From Bdellovibrionales bacterium RIFOXYC1_FULL_37_79 (GTDB lineage: Bacteria; Bdellovibrionota; Bacteriovoracia; Bacteriovoracales; Bacteriovoracaceae): DNA of 47,531 bases. The stretch spans positions 1-47,531 of the forward strand of contig MEQB01000025.1 of NCBI GenBank assembly GCA_001770015.1. Reading direction: 5' to 3'. Of the stretch, positions 6,243-16,215 are shown one piece after another; the stretch's first letter is position 1; each line of letters starts with the position of its first letter. The position numbers were made by a program, and so were the translations under genes. The notes beneath the pieces are model-generated. The model was not told where the DNA came from, searched no databases, and saw only the letters and a list, made by a program, of their open reading frames with translations.

Positions 6243-7517
6243 TTAACCCTTACTAATAATTTTCATTCCACCCATATATGGAACTAAAATATCTGGTACC
6301 GTAATGGTACCATCTTCATTTTGATAATTCTCTACAATGGCAACCAAAGTTCTGCCAACGGCCAAACCCGATCCGTTTAGGGTATGAGCAAATTGCGGCT
6401 TACCATCATTATCTCTGTAACGAATCTTTGCTCTTCTCGCTTGAAAATCCCAGCAGTTTGAAATCGAGGAAATTTCTCTAAATTTATCCTGACCAGGAAG
6501 CCATACTTCCAAATCAATTGTTTTAGTTGCCCCGAAACCCATATCCCCAGAGCAAAGCAGCATTGCACGATAAGGTAAATTCAATGCCTCTAAAATACTA
6601 GTGGCCCGATTCACCATATCTTCCAACGCTTTTTCGGAATCCTCTTTGGCCACAATATTAACCAGCTCAACCTTGTTAAACTGATGAAGACGGATTAAAC
6701 CTCGAGTATCCTTGCCATACGAGCCAGCCTCACTTCTAAAACACGGACTATAGCCACAATATTTAAGGGGCAATTCACTTTTAGGAAACAGCTCATCTCT
6801 TTTTATATTGGTAAGTGGCACCTCTGCAGTTGGAATAAGATACCAATCAGTATTTTTTAATTTAAAAAGATCTTCTTCGAATTTAGGAAGTTGCCCGGTC
6901 CCATACATTGTTTCCGCATTAACAATAAAAGGAGGAATAATCTCTTCATAACCATGTTGGGTATGTTGATCAAGCATAAAACTGATAAGCGATCTTTCAA
7001 GTCTAGCAAGTGCTCCCTTATAAAAAACAAAACGAGAACCCGTAACCTTGGCTCCCGTTTTAAAATCGAGCATGCCAAGAGTCTCCCCTAAATCCACATG
7101 ATCTTTAGGGGTAAAACTAAAATTTCGTTTATTACCCCACTGTTTGACGTTTTTATTGAATGATTCATCCTTCCCAATTGGCACATCTTTAAAAGGTAGG
7201 TTTGGAATAATAGCGAGCAAGTCTGTTTGTTTTTTTTCAACCTGCTCTAGTTCCAAAGTTTTTTCTTCTATTTGTTTTTTTGACTGAGCCACCTGATTCA
7301 TTAAATCACTGGCATCTTTACCAGCTTTTTTCAGTGGACCGATTTCGTTGGACAACTTTTTAACCTGAGCCCGACAATTTTCTACTACTTGAATAAGTGA
7401 TTTTCTTTCTTCATTTAAATTCACAATATCATCAATAATTTTAGTATCGACAAACTTTGTGCTCAATCTTTCTTTAAAACCTGAAACATTTTCTACTATT
7501 GTCTTTAAATCATGCAT
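6243..7517 (-). CDS. serS: Seryl-tRNA synthetase
   Basis: This 424-residue class II synthetase charges tRNA-Ser with serine. The first 110 residues form the long coiled-coil arm that grips the tRNA variable arm. Motif 2 is in CFRSEAGSYGKDTRG and motif 3 is GSGLAVGRT (about 382-390). The length is standard. The start ATG at 7517 has GGAG 9 bases upstream. It begins 13 bp after the stop of the TPR gene and ends 54 bp before a tRNA-Ser gene, so it appears to sit in the long nuo-type transcript with its own tRNAs after it. Confidence 0.97.
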   Translation of the reverse strand: MHDLKTIVENVSGFKERLSTKFVDTKIIDDIVNLNEERKSLIQVVENCRAQVKKLSNEIGPLKKAGKDASDLMNQVAQSKKQIEEKTLELEQVEKKQTDLLAIIPNLPFKDVPIGKDESFNKNVKQWGNKRNFSFTPKDHVDLGETLGMLDFKTGAKVTGSRFVFYKGALARLERSLISFMLDQHTQHGYEEIIPPFIVNAETMYGTGQLPKFEEDLFKLKNTDWYLIPTAEVPLTNIKRDELFPKSELPLKYCGYSPCFRSEAGSYGKDTRGLIRLHQFNKVELVNIVAKEDSEKALEDMVNRATSILEALNLPYRAMLLCSGDMGFGATKTIDLEVWLPGQDKFREISSISNCWDFQARRAKIRYRDNDGKPQFAHTLNGSGLAVGRTLVAIVENYQNEDGTITVPDILVPYMGGMKIISKG

Positions 7518-7530
7518 ATAAACTCCAATA

Positions 7531-10500
7531 TTATCTTAATACACTTAATTCTTCTTCTATACTTGCCCGGTCTGGTGCATCCTTACGTAAATCCAGATAA
7601 TTTTGAAAATATTCAACCGCCAGATCTCCCTGACCTATTTGCTTATATATATATCCGAGTTGTTTATTAGCTTCCGGATCCGCTTTATCAATATTCCAAA
7701 CCCGGAGATAGTACTCTCTAGCAATATCATATTGTCCTTGTCGATATTTAAGTTGTCCAAGATTTTTAAGCGCATCAAACGAATCACGATTTCTTGAAAT
7801 TGCATTTTCAAAAAATTTGGTGCTATCATTTAACATTTTTGCTTTTATACTCATATCATTTTCTTGATTTGCCATTTCCTGCATAGCCATCCCTTGAATC
7901 AAAAACCCAAACTCACTATTGGGAAAATAAAGAGATTCACTAGCACCGCTAGTCAATGCTCCCTGAAAATCACCCTGATTAAATAGTAATCTCGCTTTAT
8001 AATAATTGGCCATCTTGTATGTCGGCATCCTTTCCAAGACATCGTCAATAATCGCATGCCCTTCGGGAAATCTTTTTAATTCTAAATAGGTGCTGGCCAG
8101 ATTAACCTTATTATCTATATCACCAGGTTCTAGTATTGATATCTTTTTTGCATACTCTACAACACTTTTCAAATTGCCATCCAACTCCGCTGTCTTTAAC
8201 AAAAATTTATATAAAGATGGATCTTCGCTGGTTCCCAAAGAAGTGATTTTATTTTTAGTTTTTTCAAATAGCTTATTTTGACCACTTCTATAATAAAAAA
8301 TTGCAATTTGGCTAAGCAGTTTTACGTCTTCCCCCCTGGATCTAATTTCATTCCTTAAAAAACCAATAGCGACATCTGCTCCATCTGACTCATACAACAG
8401 TTCCGAATAAAAACATATATACTCCAAATTATCCGGCTGAAGAGTTAAGGCGGTACTGATTCTTCTTTTACTTTCACTTACTTGACCAAACTGTAAAAAA
8501 AGTTTAGCTAAATAATAATAATCATCATCATTAAGATTATGAATATTTAATCCTTTTTTTATGTATCTTATTCCAATCGATATTTTGCCATGCTTAACGT
8601 ATGCCCTTCCAAGCAAAGAATAAAAGGCAGGATCATTTGACACCCTTGATTCCCTGGAAAGAATAGATAGTTTCTGTAATGCCTTATCTATCAAATTAGC
8701 TTCGACGTAGGCGGCAACTAGATTGATATTGACCGTAGTATTAGTAGGATAAATCCTGGCAAGTTTTTCTAAAATTTCAATGGCCTGGGTAAAATATCCT
8801 TTTTTAAGTTGAATATGCGCAAGCCATATATGAGAAGGTATATAAGTGGAACTGGCGTCCGCCGCTTCTACCGCGTATTTAAAAGCGTTTTCCCATTGAT
8901 TGGCAGTAGCCATTTTTTGAGAACTTTTCATCAGATCTTTAATTTTACTTTCCAGTATTAAAAATTTTTCAAACTCACCACCCTTAAGTTCTAATTCCGC
9001 TAGTTTTGATCTTAACTCATCATTTTCTAAAAGCTTTAAAGATTTATTAAAATATTTCGCAGCCAAATCAAATTGTTTTTCAGAAATTATGGAAATACCC
9101 TTATACTCAAGATATTTTGCATAGTATTCTGGACAATTTTCAAGTTTTAATAATTCAAGAGCCTGCAAATTATGTTTAACTTTATTAATATCCTTATTTC
9201 TTAATGCATATTCAGTAAATTTTAAAATGAGCCAGACTGAATTTTTATAAAACTGGCTAGCTTTAAATAAAATTTTTTCTGCATCTTCAAATCTTTGATT
9301 AAACTCTAAATATTCCGCACAAAAAATATACATTTCCAACGGGCCACGGGATTGTTTTAAAAGATATTGAAAAGTCTCTTCGGCATCATTACGATCCGTA
9401 ACTGGATCAATCCCCACCATGCCGGCCTTCATTAAAATATGTAATCGATACGCCAGCAGTTTATTTGATAATTGTTTCTTTTTCACCCCGGAAGTGGCCA
9501 TTAAAACATATTTTTCAATAATATATGCGGCAGTTTTAAACTTTCCAATTTTTAAGTAAAAAATACCAGCCGCCAAGGCCGCTTTTTCTTCAGTAATGGT
9601 TTTAGTATTTGCAATTTGAAGCAAACGGAAAATAATATTGCTATCTTCACTTTTATTTTTTGAATTATTTAAGATTTCTGAATAAATAATTGCCAGCCAG
9701 TAAATAGCAGGAGATAAAACTTCCTTTATAATCACATTATCCTTTTGATCTGTGTTTGGATTATTTTCTATCACTTCCTGATTTTTTTTCAAAGTGATCT
9801 TTTTTTGATCCCGGAACATATGCTTGAGTGATGTTTCAAAATATTTGGCTGCTTTAATTTTACTAACATAGGTATTTTTAGCATACTCTTTTTTTCCAAG
9901 TTCATATGCTTCAATCGCCTTGGGTTTATCCAAGTACGTATGTACGACGGGAAAGCTAATAACTGGATAAATTACTTTTATATTTCCACTAGAATTTTCC
10001 TCTGGAAAAAGTAATACATAAAAAACCACAATAAAGGCGAATGCCGTTATCCATTTTGTCTTTTTTCCTTTTGGAATTTTTTTAATGATGGTTTGAATTT
10101 TAGTCAATTCTTTTAAGGATTCCTGATCCTCAACATCTTCTTCCAGAAGTAAAATCTTTTTTTCAAACTCACTTTCTGCCTCTTTTAGTTCTTTTTTCAG
10201 AGACGGTAAAATACTTTTTAAACTTACCACCTCTGTTTTGTCATAAACACTTGCTTGATTTTTTAAGGGAAGTTCCTCTTTTTCTTTTAAGTGTTCATCC
10301 AGAATTAAAGGATCTTTTTCATCAGCAAAGGGCACCTGGAGTTGGGCAACTTTAGTTTTATCTGTAATTGTTATTTTAGGATTGATATCTCTTCTTAAAA
10401 CCGTTTTATCAAGAGACGCTTGCCCATTATTGACCTGTTTTATCCTGGTTGATCCACCTTCTTCATCTTTTTTAAATTTAAATTCTTGAAAAAGTTTTTT

Positions 10501-10806
10501 AGTTTTATCAATCTCTGGAAGAGATTTTTCCAAAACCTGGGTAACATCATCTAGTATCTTTTTTAAAATCTCTTTTTCTTTTTTTGAAATTAGGTTTTCC
10601 TCAATAATTTTACCATCAATAATTTCTTCAATTAATGTTAACAACTCTGGGTAAGATGTTATGTTACCCCAATCACCTTCATTAACTTTGTGATAATGTT
10701 CATTCCCGCAAATATGACCATAAATATATAAAACGCCAATTTGCTTTTTTGTCAACGGACCGACAATTTGGCCATTATCAAATTTAATTTTATATTCATT
10801 TTTCAT
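7531..10806 (-). CDS. GYF-domain, single-pass membrane TPR protein
   Basis: This 1091-residue protein is built in three parts. Residues 1-60 look like a GYF_2-type module (GQIVGPL...GDWGNI). Residues 61-250 form a charged, probably cytoplasmic linker with repeated short motifs at 117-122 (GGSTRI), 133-137 (DKTVL), 149-153 (DKTKV) and 189-193 (DKTEV). One membrane helix (about 252-268) follows. The remaining 800 residues are helical TPR repeats, presumably in the periplasm. The ATG at 10806 overlaps the nuoN stop by 4 bases, so it is translationally coupled to the complex-I-like genes. The layout recalls scaffold proteins of delta-proteobacterial motility machines such as GltJ/GltI, but this is only a likeness of architecture. 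Its function is unknown. Confidence 0.75.
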   Translation of the reverse strand: MKNEYKIKFDNGQIVGPLTKKQIGVLYIYGHICGNEHYHKVNEGDWGNITSYPELLTLIEEIIDGKIIEENLISKKEKEILKKILDDVTQVLEKSLPEIDKTKKLFQEFKFKKDEEGGSTRIKQVNNGQASLDKTVLRRDINPKITITDKTKVAQLQVPFADEKDPLILDEHLKEKEELPLKNQASVYDKTEVVSLKSILPSLKKELKEAESEFEKKILLLEEDVEDQESLKELTKIQTIIKKIPKGKKTKWITAFAFIVVFYVLLFPEENSSGNIKVIYPVISFPVVHTYLDKPKAIEAYELGKKEYAKNTYVSKIKAAKYFETSLKHMFRDQKKITLKKNQEVIENNPNTDQKDNVIIKEVLSPAIYWLAIIYSEILNNSKNKSEDSNIIFRLLQIANTKTITEEKAALAAGIFYLKIGKFKTAAYIIEKYVLMATSGVKKKQLSNKLLAYRLHILMKAGMVGIDPVTDRNDAEETFQYLLKQSRGPLEMYIFCAEYLEFNQRFEDAEKILFKASQFYKNSVWLILKFTEYALRNKDINKVKHNLQALELLKLENCPEYYAKYLEYKGISIISEKQFDLAAKYFNKSLKLLENDELRSKLAELELKGGEFEKFLILESKIKDLMKSSQKMATANQWENAFKYAVEAADASSTYIPSHIWLAHIQLKKGYFTQAIEILEKLARIYPTNTTVNINLVAAYVEANLIDKALQKLSILSRESRVSNDPAFYSLLGRAYVKHGKISIGIRYIKKGLNIHNLNDDDYYYLAKLFLQFGQVSESKRRISTALTLQPDNLEYICFYSELLYESDGADVAIGFLRNEIRSRGEDVKLLSQIAIFYYRSGQNKLFEKTKNKITSLGTSEDPSLYKFLLKTAELDGNLKSVVEYAKKISILEPGDIDNKVNLASTYLELKRFPEGHAIIDDVLERMPTYKMANYYKARLLFNQGDFQGALTSGASESLYFPNSEFGFLIQGMAMQEMANQENDMSIKAKMLNDSTKFFENAISRNRDSFDALKNLGQLKYRQGQYDIAREYYLRVWNIDKADPEANKQLGYIYKQIGQGDLAVEYFQNYLDLRKDAPDRASIEEELSVLR

Positions 10807-12176
10807 TTTAAGATCAAGTCAATACCTTTCGGAATTACTCCTCTGACCAGTATAAATATGCAAAATACTCCCAAAATAAGCAAATAACGCTTGGGAAGAT
10901 CAACAAAATATTGAGACTGGCGGTTGTTTTTTAGGAAAAAAGGAAAGAATGTTTTAAACAAACTAGTGGCCCCAAGAGTCATTGATATTAGAGATATCCC
11001 CAAAAGGAAAAAATGTTTATGTTTCGCCAACTCTAAAAAAAGAGAAAATTTACTATAAGCTCCTGCTGAAAAGGGAGCGCCCATCAAGGAAAGCAACATG
11101 ACTAAAATAATAATACCAAGCAATTTCTGATCATAAATAAATCCGTACACCTCTCTACCATAAACAATATTTTTATTATTATGCTTAATACTATTAATAA
11201 TTATTAAAATAGAGGCAAAAACAATCCCGTGATATATAAAATACTCCAAAAGCAATTCACTGGTTTTCTGATCAAAGAAAAGATTTACCGTCAGCATTGC
11301 ATAACCGGCATGTGCCATAAAAAGACAAGCGATAACTTCTTTGACTTCCTTTTTATAAATGGATATCAAACTGGGTATTAATATCGCTACGGCCAGAAAC
11401 ACATTAATAACCAGAAAGATGTCATCATTTGGTTTTAAAAAAATATTCAAAATTTTAAATAAATTATGAAGCACCCCATATCCAATAAGACTCCAAATCA
11501 ACAAAACATCCGAAGCATAATTTTTGTTATATTCACTATTGGTTATCTTGAAAATACCCGTATAGGTCGGAAAAGTTCCGGCAAAAAAAGCCGTGGTCAT
11601 AAAAAACAACACAATCGCAAACAAACCTATTTCAGAGATATTTTCAAATTTTCCCTCTAATAATATAGACCCGGTTTCTGCATAGTAAAGACCAATTGCA
11701 AATAAGAATAACCCCACCATGATCATATTGATATAGGTTGCCACCAGAGCAATTCTTTTAGAATCACTGTTCACTGCAACCAATATCGATGTCAGCAATA
11801 TTGGTATAAGAATTGATAGAAAAAAAGTTATTAAATCTGTTGACCCAAGAATAGAAAAAGAAACAATTAATGTAACAGTATTTATTAAACTATTACCTAT
11901 ATTATTAAGACTCTCATATCCATTAATAATAAGCATGCAAAAGCAAATAATTGAAAAAACAAATATATATTGAAGTTTGAATTTATCTAAAAAAACCAAA
12001 TCCGAGATAGCCACTTCTTCCAAAAGATAAGAATAACCGGCAATCATAAAAATAATTATAATGTTGAAAAGGTATGACAAGAAAAATCCCCGTCGGCCTA
12101 AAAAAGCAAACACAATTGAAAATATCAACAAAAAAACTACAAGGATATAAATCGTGCTTATATTATAAAATATCAT
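10803..12176 (-). CDS. nuoN: NuoN-like membrane subunit, divergent
   Basis: This 457-residue polytopic protein has about 14 membrane helices, matching NuoN in length and position. It retains the MAHAGY segment and SLMGAPFSAGAYSKF, the equivalent of NuoN's SLAGIPP...GKF with its Lys. The TM5 glutamate of NuoN (LGLELLSL) is replaced in LSILIPILL. The TM7 lysine region, PFHFWTPDVYEGAP in ordinary relatives, is reduced to TAFFAGTFPTY. Three of the usual channel features are therefore gone. Overlap with the TPR gene (4 bp) and an 8-bp gap to nuoM show one operon. The gene name reflects ancestry and position; quinone-reductase activity should not be assumed. Confidence 0.75.
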   Translation of the reverse strand: MIFYNISTIYILVVFLLIFSIVFAFLGRRGFFLSYLFNIIIIFMIAGYSYLLEEVAISDLVFLDKFKLQYIFVFSIICFCMLIINGYESLNNIGNSLINTVTLIVSFSILGSTDLITFFLSILIPILLTSILVAVNSDSKRIALVATYINMIMVGLFLFAIGLYYAETGSILLEGKFENISEIGLFAIVLFFMTTAFFAGTFPTYTGIFKITNSEYNKNYASDVLLIWSLIGYGVLHNLFKILNIFLKPNDDIFLVINVFLAVAILIPSLISIYKKEVKEVIACLFMAHAGYAMLTVNLFFDQKTSELLLEYFIYHGIVFASILIIINSIKHNNKNIVYGREVYGFIYDQKLLGIIILVMLLSLMGAPFSAGAYSKFSLFLELAKHKHFFLLGISLISMTLGATSLFKTFFPFFLKNNRQSQYFVDLPKRYLLILGVFCIFILVRGVIPKGIDLILK

Positions 12177-12184
12177 AATTTATT

Positions 12185-13588
12185 CTAAAAATGTTGTCCC
12201 CCGACACCCAGTAAAAGCTCCGCCGTTATCAGCAAGGTTAAAATACCAAATTCATATTTATTTATATCGGATACTTTTTCAATTACTTGCTTATCGTTTT
12301 CATTTTTATTTCTTTTTGCACATAATATGAATGGTATGAAAAGCAGCAAATGCATAAAAACAAAAATTCCCAAAAAATATACCGCAAGCAAAGATTGACC
12401 AGCAAGTTTACTTATGTAAAACATCTTAACCAGATTTCCACCTGACCAGGGAAATCCGCACACTACCACCACCCATATCGTAAGTAACAAGAAAAATTTT
12501 GGCATAGTTTTTTTTAAACCAATAGGCGCCCACAATGGTTGGCTGCCAAACCGATTTTTTAAAATTTCATTAATAACATTTATTATTGCAAACAACACTA
12601 GGAAATGAGCCGTAAACAAATAAACCATTTTCGTATTTATTGGAGTGATGAGAATAATAGCAGAAATAAATATTACGTTATAAATAAACAGCATACTTTT
12701 AAAAAAATTATCATTTGTTTTAATTTGAATAATCATCAAACCGCCCAGGAAAATCAACAACCATGGCAATGCAACGTGAATCCATGTGAAGTGTAAAAAA
12801 ATATTGTTCAAATGATTTTGGAAAAAATAAGTTAAAACATAAACTAACAAAATTGTATTTACCGCGACTTGGATATTAAAAATATATGATTGTAATTTCT
12901 TTTGATTAGATTCCAGTTGAGCTGCGTAAAAAGCAGGGAATAAGGTTTTTAAAATTAAAACACCAAGCAAAATGTAAACCAAAAAATCTATATCTACTTC
13001 AGATGATTTTACATTCGTCAAATCCATCAGCATTTGTGCACTTAAATTGAAAAAAGGTTGTTTGGTTGCTATCCAGCTAGACAAGGATAATATACAAAAA
13101 ATATTAATCAAAGTAGTTCCAAACATGACGTTAATCAACACCCTATATAAACTTCCTTTTTCCTGATAAAAAAGTAATCCGAGCAAAAATAATAATAATA
13201 ACCAAACTAATTCATAAAAAAAATAGAACATTATAAGACTATCAAACAAAACTGCACCGCTAGAAAAAAGAAGAATAAAATTTCCTATTGATGAAGCTGG
13301 ATAAATTTGAATTTGATCCAGTTTATTTTGACAGACATTCATAAAGAAAAAAAACAAGGAACCCGCCAACATTGAAACTTTGCCTATCATCGATAATGAA
13401 TCATCTATTAACAATGGATCTATACCTTGCCAAAATAAACCCATCCCTTTCGTTAAATTCATCACCATAGTCAGCGAAATAATACTTAAAAACAAAGTAC
13501 CCAGCAAGTTCACTATCTTGCTTTGTTTTGGCCAAAACAAAGCAAGACTTGAATAAATTATTAAAATACTAAAATACAAAATAACCAT
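12185..13588 (-). CDS. nuoM: NuoM-like membrane subunit, divergent
   Basis: This is a 467-residue polytopic protein of the antiporter-like type. Two key residues survive: E126 in FYFFYELVWL (TM5 Glu) and K214 in LILKTLFPAF (TM7 Lys). Their separation of 88 residues is close to that in E. coli NuoM. The loop that normally reads HTWLPDAHVEAPT is not recognisable. It is the least degraded antiporter-like subunit of this cluster. It has a 7-bp gap to nuoL upstream. Confidence 0.75.
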   Translation of the reverse strand: MVILYFSILIIYSSLALFWPKQSKIVNLLGTLFLSIISLTMVMNLTKGMGLFWQGIDPLLIDDSLSMIGKVSMLAGSLFFFFMNVCQNKLDQIQIYPASSIGNFILLFSSGAVLFDSLIMFYFFYELVWLLLLFLLGLLFYQEKGSLYRVLINVMFGTTLINIFCILSLSSWIATKQPFFNLSAQMLMDLTNVKSSEVDIDFLVYILLGVLILKTLFPAFYAAQLESNQKKLQSYIFNIQVAVNTILLVYVLTYFFQNHLNNIFLHFTWIHVALPWLLIFLGGLMIIQIKTNDNFFKSMLFIYNVIFISAIILITPINTKMVYLFTAHFLVLFAIINVINEILKNRFGSQPLWAPIGLKKTMPKFFLLLTIWVVVVCGFPWSGGNLVKMFYISKLAGQSLLAVYFLGIFVFMHLLLFIPFILCAKRNKNENDKQVIEKVSDINKYEFGILTLLITAELLLGVGGQHF

Positions 13589-13595
13589 ACTTCGA

Positions 13596-15449
13596 TCACC
13601 GCTTTATAAAAATTGCCAACAACATAAATAGGAGCATCCACAAATATACACCAAGCTGTTGTCTTGACGTGTGAAGTTCAAAAATTGTAATCAAGCCCAA
13701 TTGCCTATCAATTTCCTTGCCTACTGTTGTAACAATCGCACCGTTTTGTTTTCTTATCAATACTCCCGCACTTATTAACGTCTTGACCATGATTAAAAAT
13801 AGTGATTTGACTTTTTTAAAAAATAAAGTATAAAAATTCTTGAGAAATTCCCTTATCGGTTTAGTTTGTTGTACCAATTTCATGTCTAAACCTATTTCTT
13901 CTTTTTTAGCAAAATAAACAATATAAGCTCCCATTGATAGCAACAGAAAAAATAAACTCCATAATATCATAAACCAGACATTAACAGGGGTGACCATATG
14001 ATTTGTAAAATATAACTTATCATACCAAGATAAAAAAAGATCTTTTCTAATAAACCATAAATCAAAGGGCAGATTTAATAAAACAACAGTACCTACCAAT
14101 AAAACATAAATAACCAGAATGATTTTATACGATAAACTCTCCCTTGGAATATTTTTATCTCTTCTACTGGTCATTTGAGTAAAAAACATCCTGGCAAAAA
14201 ACCAGACCAGGATAGACTGAATGCAAAGTGTATAAAAAAAACCAATAAACATCATTCCATTTGAATGCATCTGATTCCACATAATACCCGTAATGGCCTT
14301 AATTATTCCACATCCAGGTGGTAAAAACATCACTAAAAATGATATCATCAAATATGTGGAATGCCAGGGGCCTATTGCAACGTCGCCTGAATAGTCTTGG
14401 ACTGTTTGTCCGGTCTTGTTTTCAACATACTTTAAATGACCATATAATCCTGTAAGCATCACTAAAGATACTAATATTAAATAAAATGACATTCCAACAG
14501 ATTGAACAATCAAGGCAATAATAACCATTAAAAAAAATCCCGCTACATAACTTCCAAGGATTTTATTTAAATGCTTTTCTTGTATCAGCGTCCAACCAAC
14601 ATACGTAACAAAAGGAAACATTCCAAAAATTACTATTGTATTTAACCCTGCCGCCATATCAATTATAAAAACAAAACGGACAATAATATATGTTAATACC
14701 AAAAAACCCACATTTATTTCCGTAAAGAATCTTTCAATAGTTTTATTTTTTGAAAATATTAAAACATCCAATATCTGGATAACTGATTTTAATAACAACA
14801 TTGCTACTATCCAAAATCCTTCATTGATTTCTAAAAACATTTCATGGGATATAAGCGTAAATCGGCCTAAAATTATATTTTTTGGATCTATTTTGCTTAA
14901 CATCATAACCATTAAAATAAAAATCACCACGTCTAGTGCCCGCTGAAAAATAAAAATCATAGCACCTTTATTTTGAGTCACCTCCTGAGGTTTTAAAATA
15001 TCATCAATTAAAAAACCCAACGACAATAGGGTCATAGAAAAAAGCAGAACCAGTATATTTCCCGCCAAAATAACAACTGTCATCGCAGACAGACCTGCCG
15101 GAAACCATTTAAAAGATGTATTATTTTTATAAAAAAGATTAACCAGGATAGGATGTAGAAAAACACAAATGTTAGCAAAAATATAAAACAAAACAATTCT
15201 ATCTATTTTAAAACAAATAGGTATTTTAAAATTACCAATCTCAACTTCAAAAAAACTGGTCAATAATACCGGGTCGTAATTCAAAGCGCGTACCGCCAAG
15301 ATAATCCAAGCAGCAAGACTTGCCAGGATTAAGATCAATACAAAAATTGTATTGTGCTCTTTTTTAGCGCCATTAAAAATTGAAAGTTCACCAATATAAT
15401 ATAAAAGGGGGGTAAACGTTGCAATGGAAATTAAAAAACTAAACATCAC
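13596..15449 (-). CDS. nuoL: NuoL-like membrane subunit, divergent
   Basis: The 617-residue protein has NuoL's length, many membrane helices and a long C-terminal lateral section ending in a final membrane helix (about 598-615). K221 in LLLKSVIQ matches the TM7 lysine. The TM5 WELVGLCSYLLIGF motif has become SMTLLSLGFLIDD, so its glutamate is missing. The [27 protein letters not shown] signature is lost after its first residues. Its start overlaps the end of nuoK by 4 bp. It is more divergent than normal species variation would explain. Confidence 0.75.
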   Translation of the reverse strand: MMFSFLISIATFTPLLYYIGELSIFNGAKKEHNTIFVLILILASLAAWIILAVRALNYDPVLLTSFFEVEIGNFKIPICFKIDRIVLFYIFANICVFLHPILVNLFYKNNTSFKWFPAGLSAMTVVILAGNILVLLFSMTLLSLGFLIDDILKPQEVTQNKGAMIFIFQRALDVVIFILMVMMLSKIDPKNIILGRFTLISHEMFLEINEGFWIVAMLLLKSVIQILDVLIFSKNKTIERFFTEINVGFLVLTYIIVRFVFIIDMAAGLNTIVIFGMFPFVTYVGWTLIQEKHLNKILGSYVAGFFLMVIIALIVQSVGMSFYLILVSLVMLTGLYGHLKYVENKTGQTVQDYSGDVAIGPWHSTYLMISFLVMFLPPGCGIIKAITGIMWNQMHSNGMMFIGFFYTLCIQSILVWFFARMFFTQMTSRRDKNIPRESLSYKIILVIYVLLVGTVVLLNLPFDLWFIRKDLFLSWYDKLYFTNHMVTPVNVWFMILWSLFFLLLSMGAYIVYFAKKEEIGLDMKLVQQTKPIREFLKNFYTLFFKKVKSLFLIMVKTLISAGVLIRKQNGAIVTTVGKEIDRQLGLITIFELHTSRQQLGVYLWMLLFMLLAIFIKR

Positions 15450-15727
15450 CCATCTTCCTTTTCTTGATCCTGGTTGAAGCAGTCCTGTATAAGCTTGGCA
15501 AGTATTACTACAAAAATATTGATCAATCCTAACGCCAAATATCCAATATAAATCATTTCACTATTCTTTTTTTGTACCCCTATCATTAACAAATAGGAAA
15601 CCACGGACAAAAAAAGAAGAATGATTCCTTGGATTAATTTTATCTTTTCTCTGTTTGAGAAAATTGCAATCCAACCTACAAAAAAAAGAATACCAATAAC
15701 CATAATATTAAATAAAATACTATTCAT
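15446..15727 (-). CDS. nuoK: NuoK-like membrane subunit lacking both conserved glutamates
   Basis: This 93-residue protein has three membrane helices, as in NuoK. The helix-2 glutamate (IGIEL in relatives) is replaced in IQGIILLF (Ile36). Helix 3 (58-80) has no acidic residue at all, where NuoK has AAAE. Both glutamates are needed for proton transfer in known NuoK. Position between nuoJ and nuoL, with 4-bp overlaps on both sides, supports the identity. Confidence 0.65.
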   Translation of the reverse strand: MNSILFNIMVIGILFFVGWIAIFSNREKIKLIQGIILLFLSVVSYLLMIGVQKKNSEMIYIGYLALGLINIFVVILAKLIQDCFNQDQEKEDG

Positions 15728-16212
15728 TCAATTTTTCCTTTAACATGACGATTAATCAGCCCAATTACGATCGATATTCCTATTATAAATAAAAAAAACA
15801 ATACAAAAAAAGTGATATACCTTTTATCCAGGGTTATAAATGCTTGGTAATCGAGAGGCAACATATTATCTCCCAATTCGCTTGATGAATTTCTGGCCAG
15901 GATTAAAACCACCAAAACAGATAAAAGTAAGGGGGATAACCAAAAAGGGAATATAAACCAGGGTTGACCGATTATCAATTTTGTTGGTAGCGCCTTCTTG
16001 TACGTTGAAAAATACAACATAAGCAAAACAATTACCCACATGATTGATGAAATAAGTAAAATGATAGAAATTATCTGATAGCCCATATTAATCCAGTTTA
16101 TGACTATAAGTAGGATATACAAGAAAAAACCAGAAAAATTTGAAAGAACAGATTTGTTAAACAAAAATAAGTAAGAAGCAAAAAAAAGTAAAATAACGTT
16201 AACAAAAAACAT
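15724..16212 (-). CDS. nuoJ: NuoJ-like membrane subunit, divergent
   Basis: The 162-residue protein has five predicted membrane helices, like NuoJ. The TM3 signature VYVGAIMVLFLFV corresponds to ISIILLISSIMWVIVLLML here; the conserved Gly and Tyr are absent but the SIMWVIVLLM core keeps the pattern. It overlaps nuoK by 4 bp and lies 3 bp after nuoH. Identity rests on gene order, size and weak motif similarity. Confidence 0.6.
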   Translation of the reverse strand: MFFVNVILLFFASYLFLFNKSVLSNFSGFFLYILLIVINWINMGYQIISIILLISSIMWVIVLLMLYFSTYKKALPTKLIIGQPWFIFPFWLSPLLLSVLVVLILARNSSSELGDNMLPLDYQAFITLDKRYITFFVLFFLFIIGISIVIGLINRHVKGKIE

Positions 16213-16215
16213 GCT

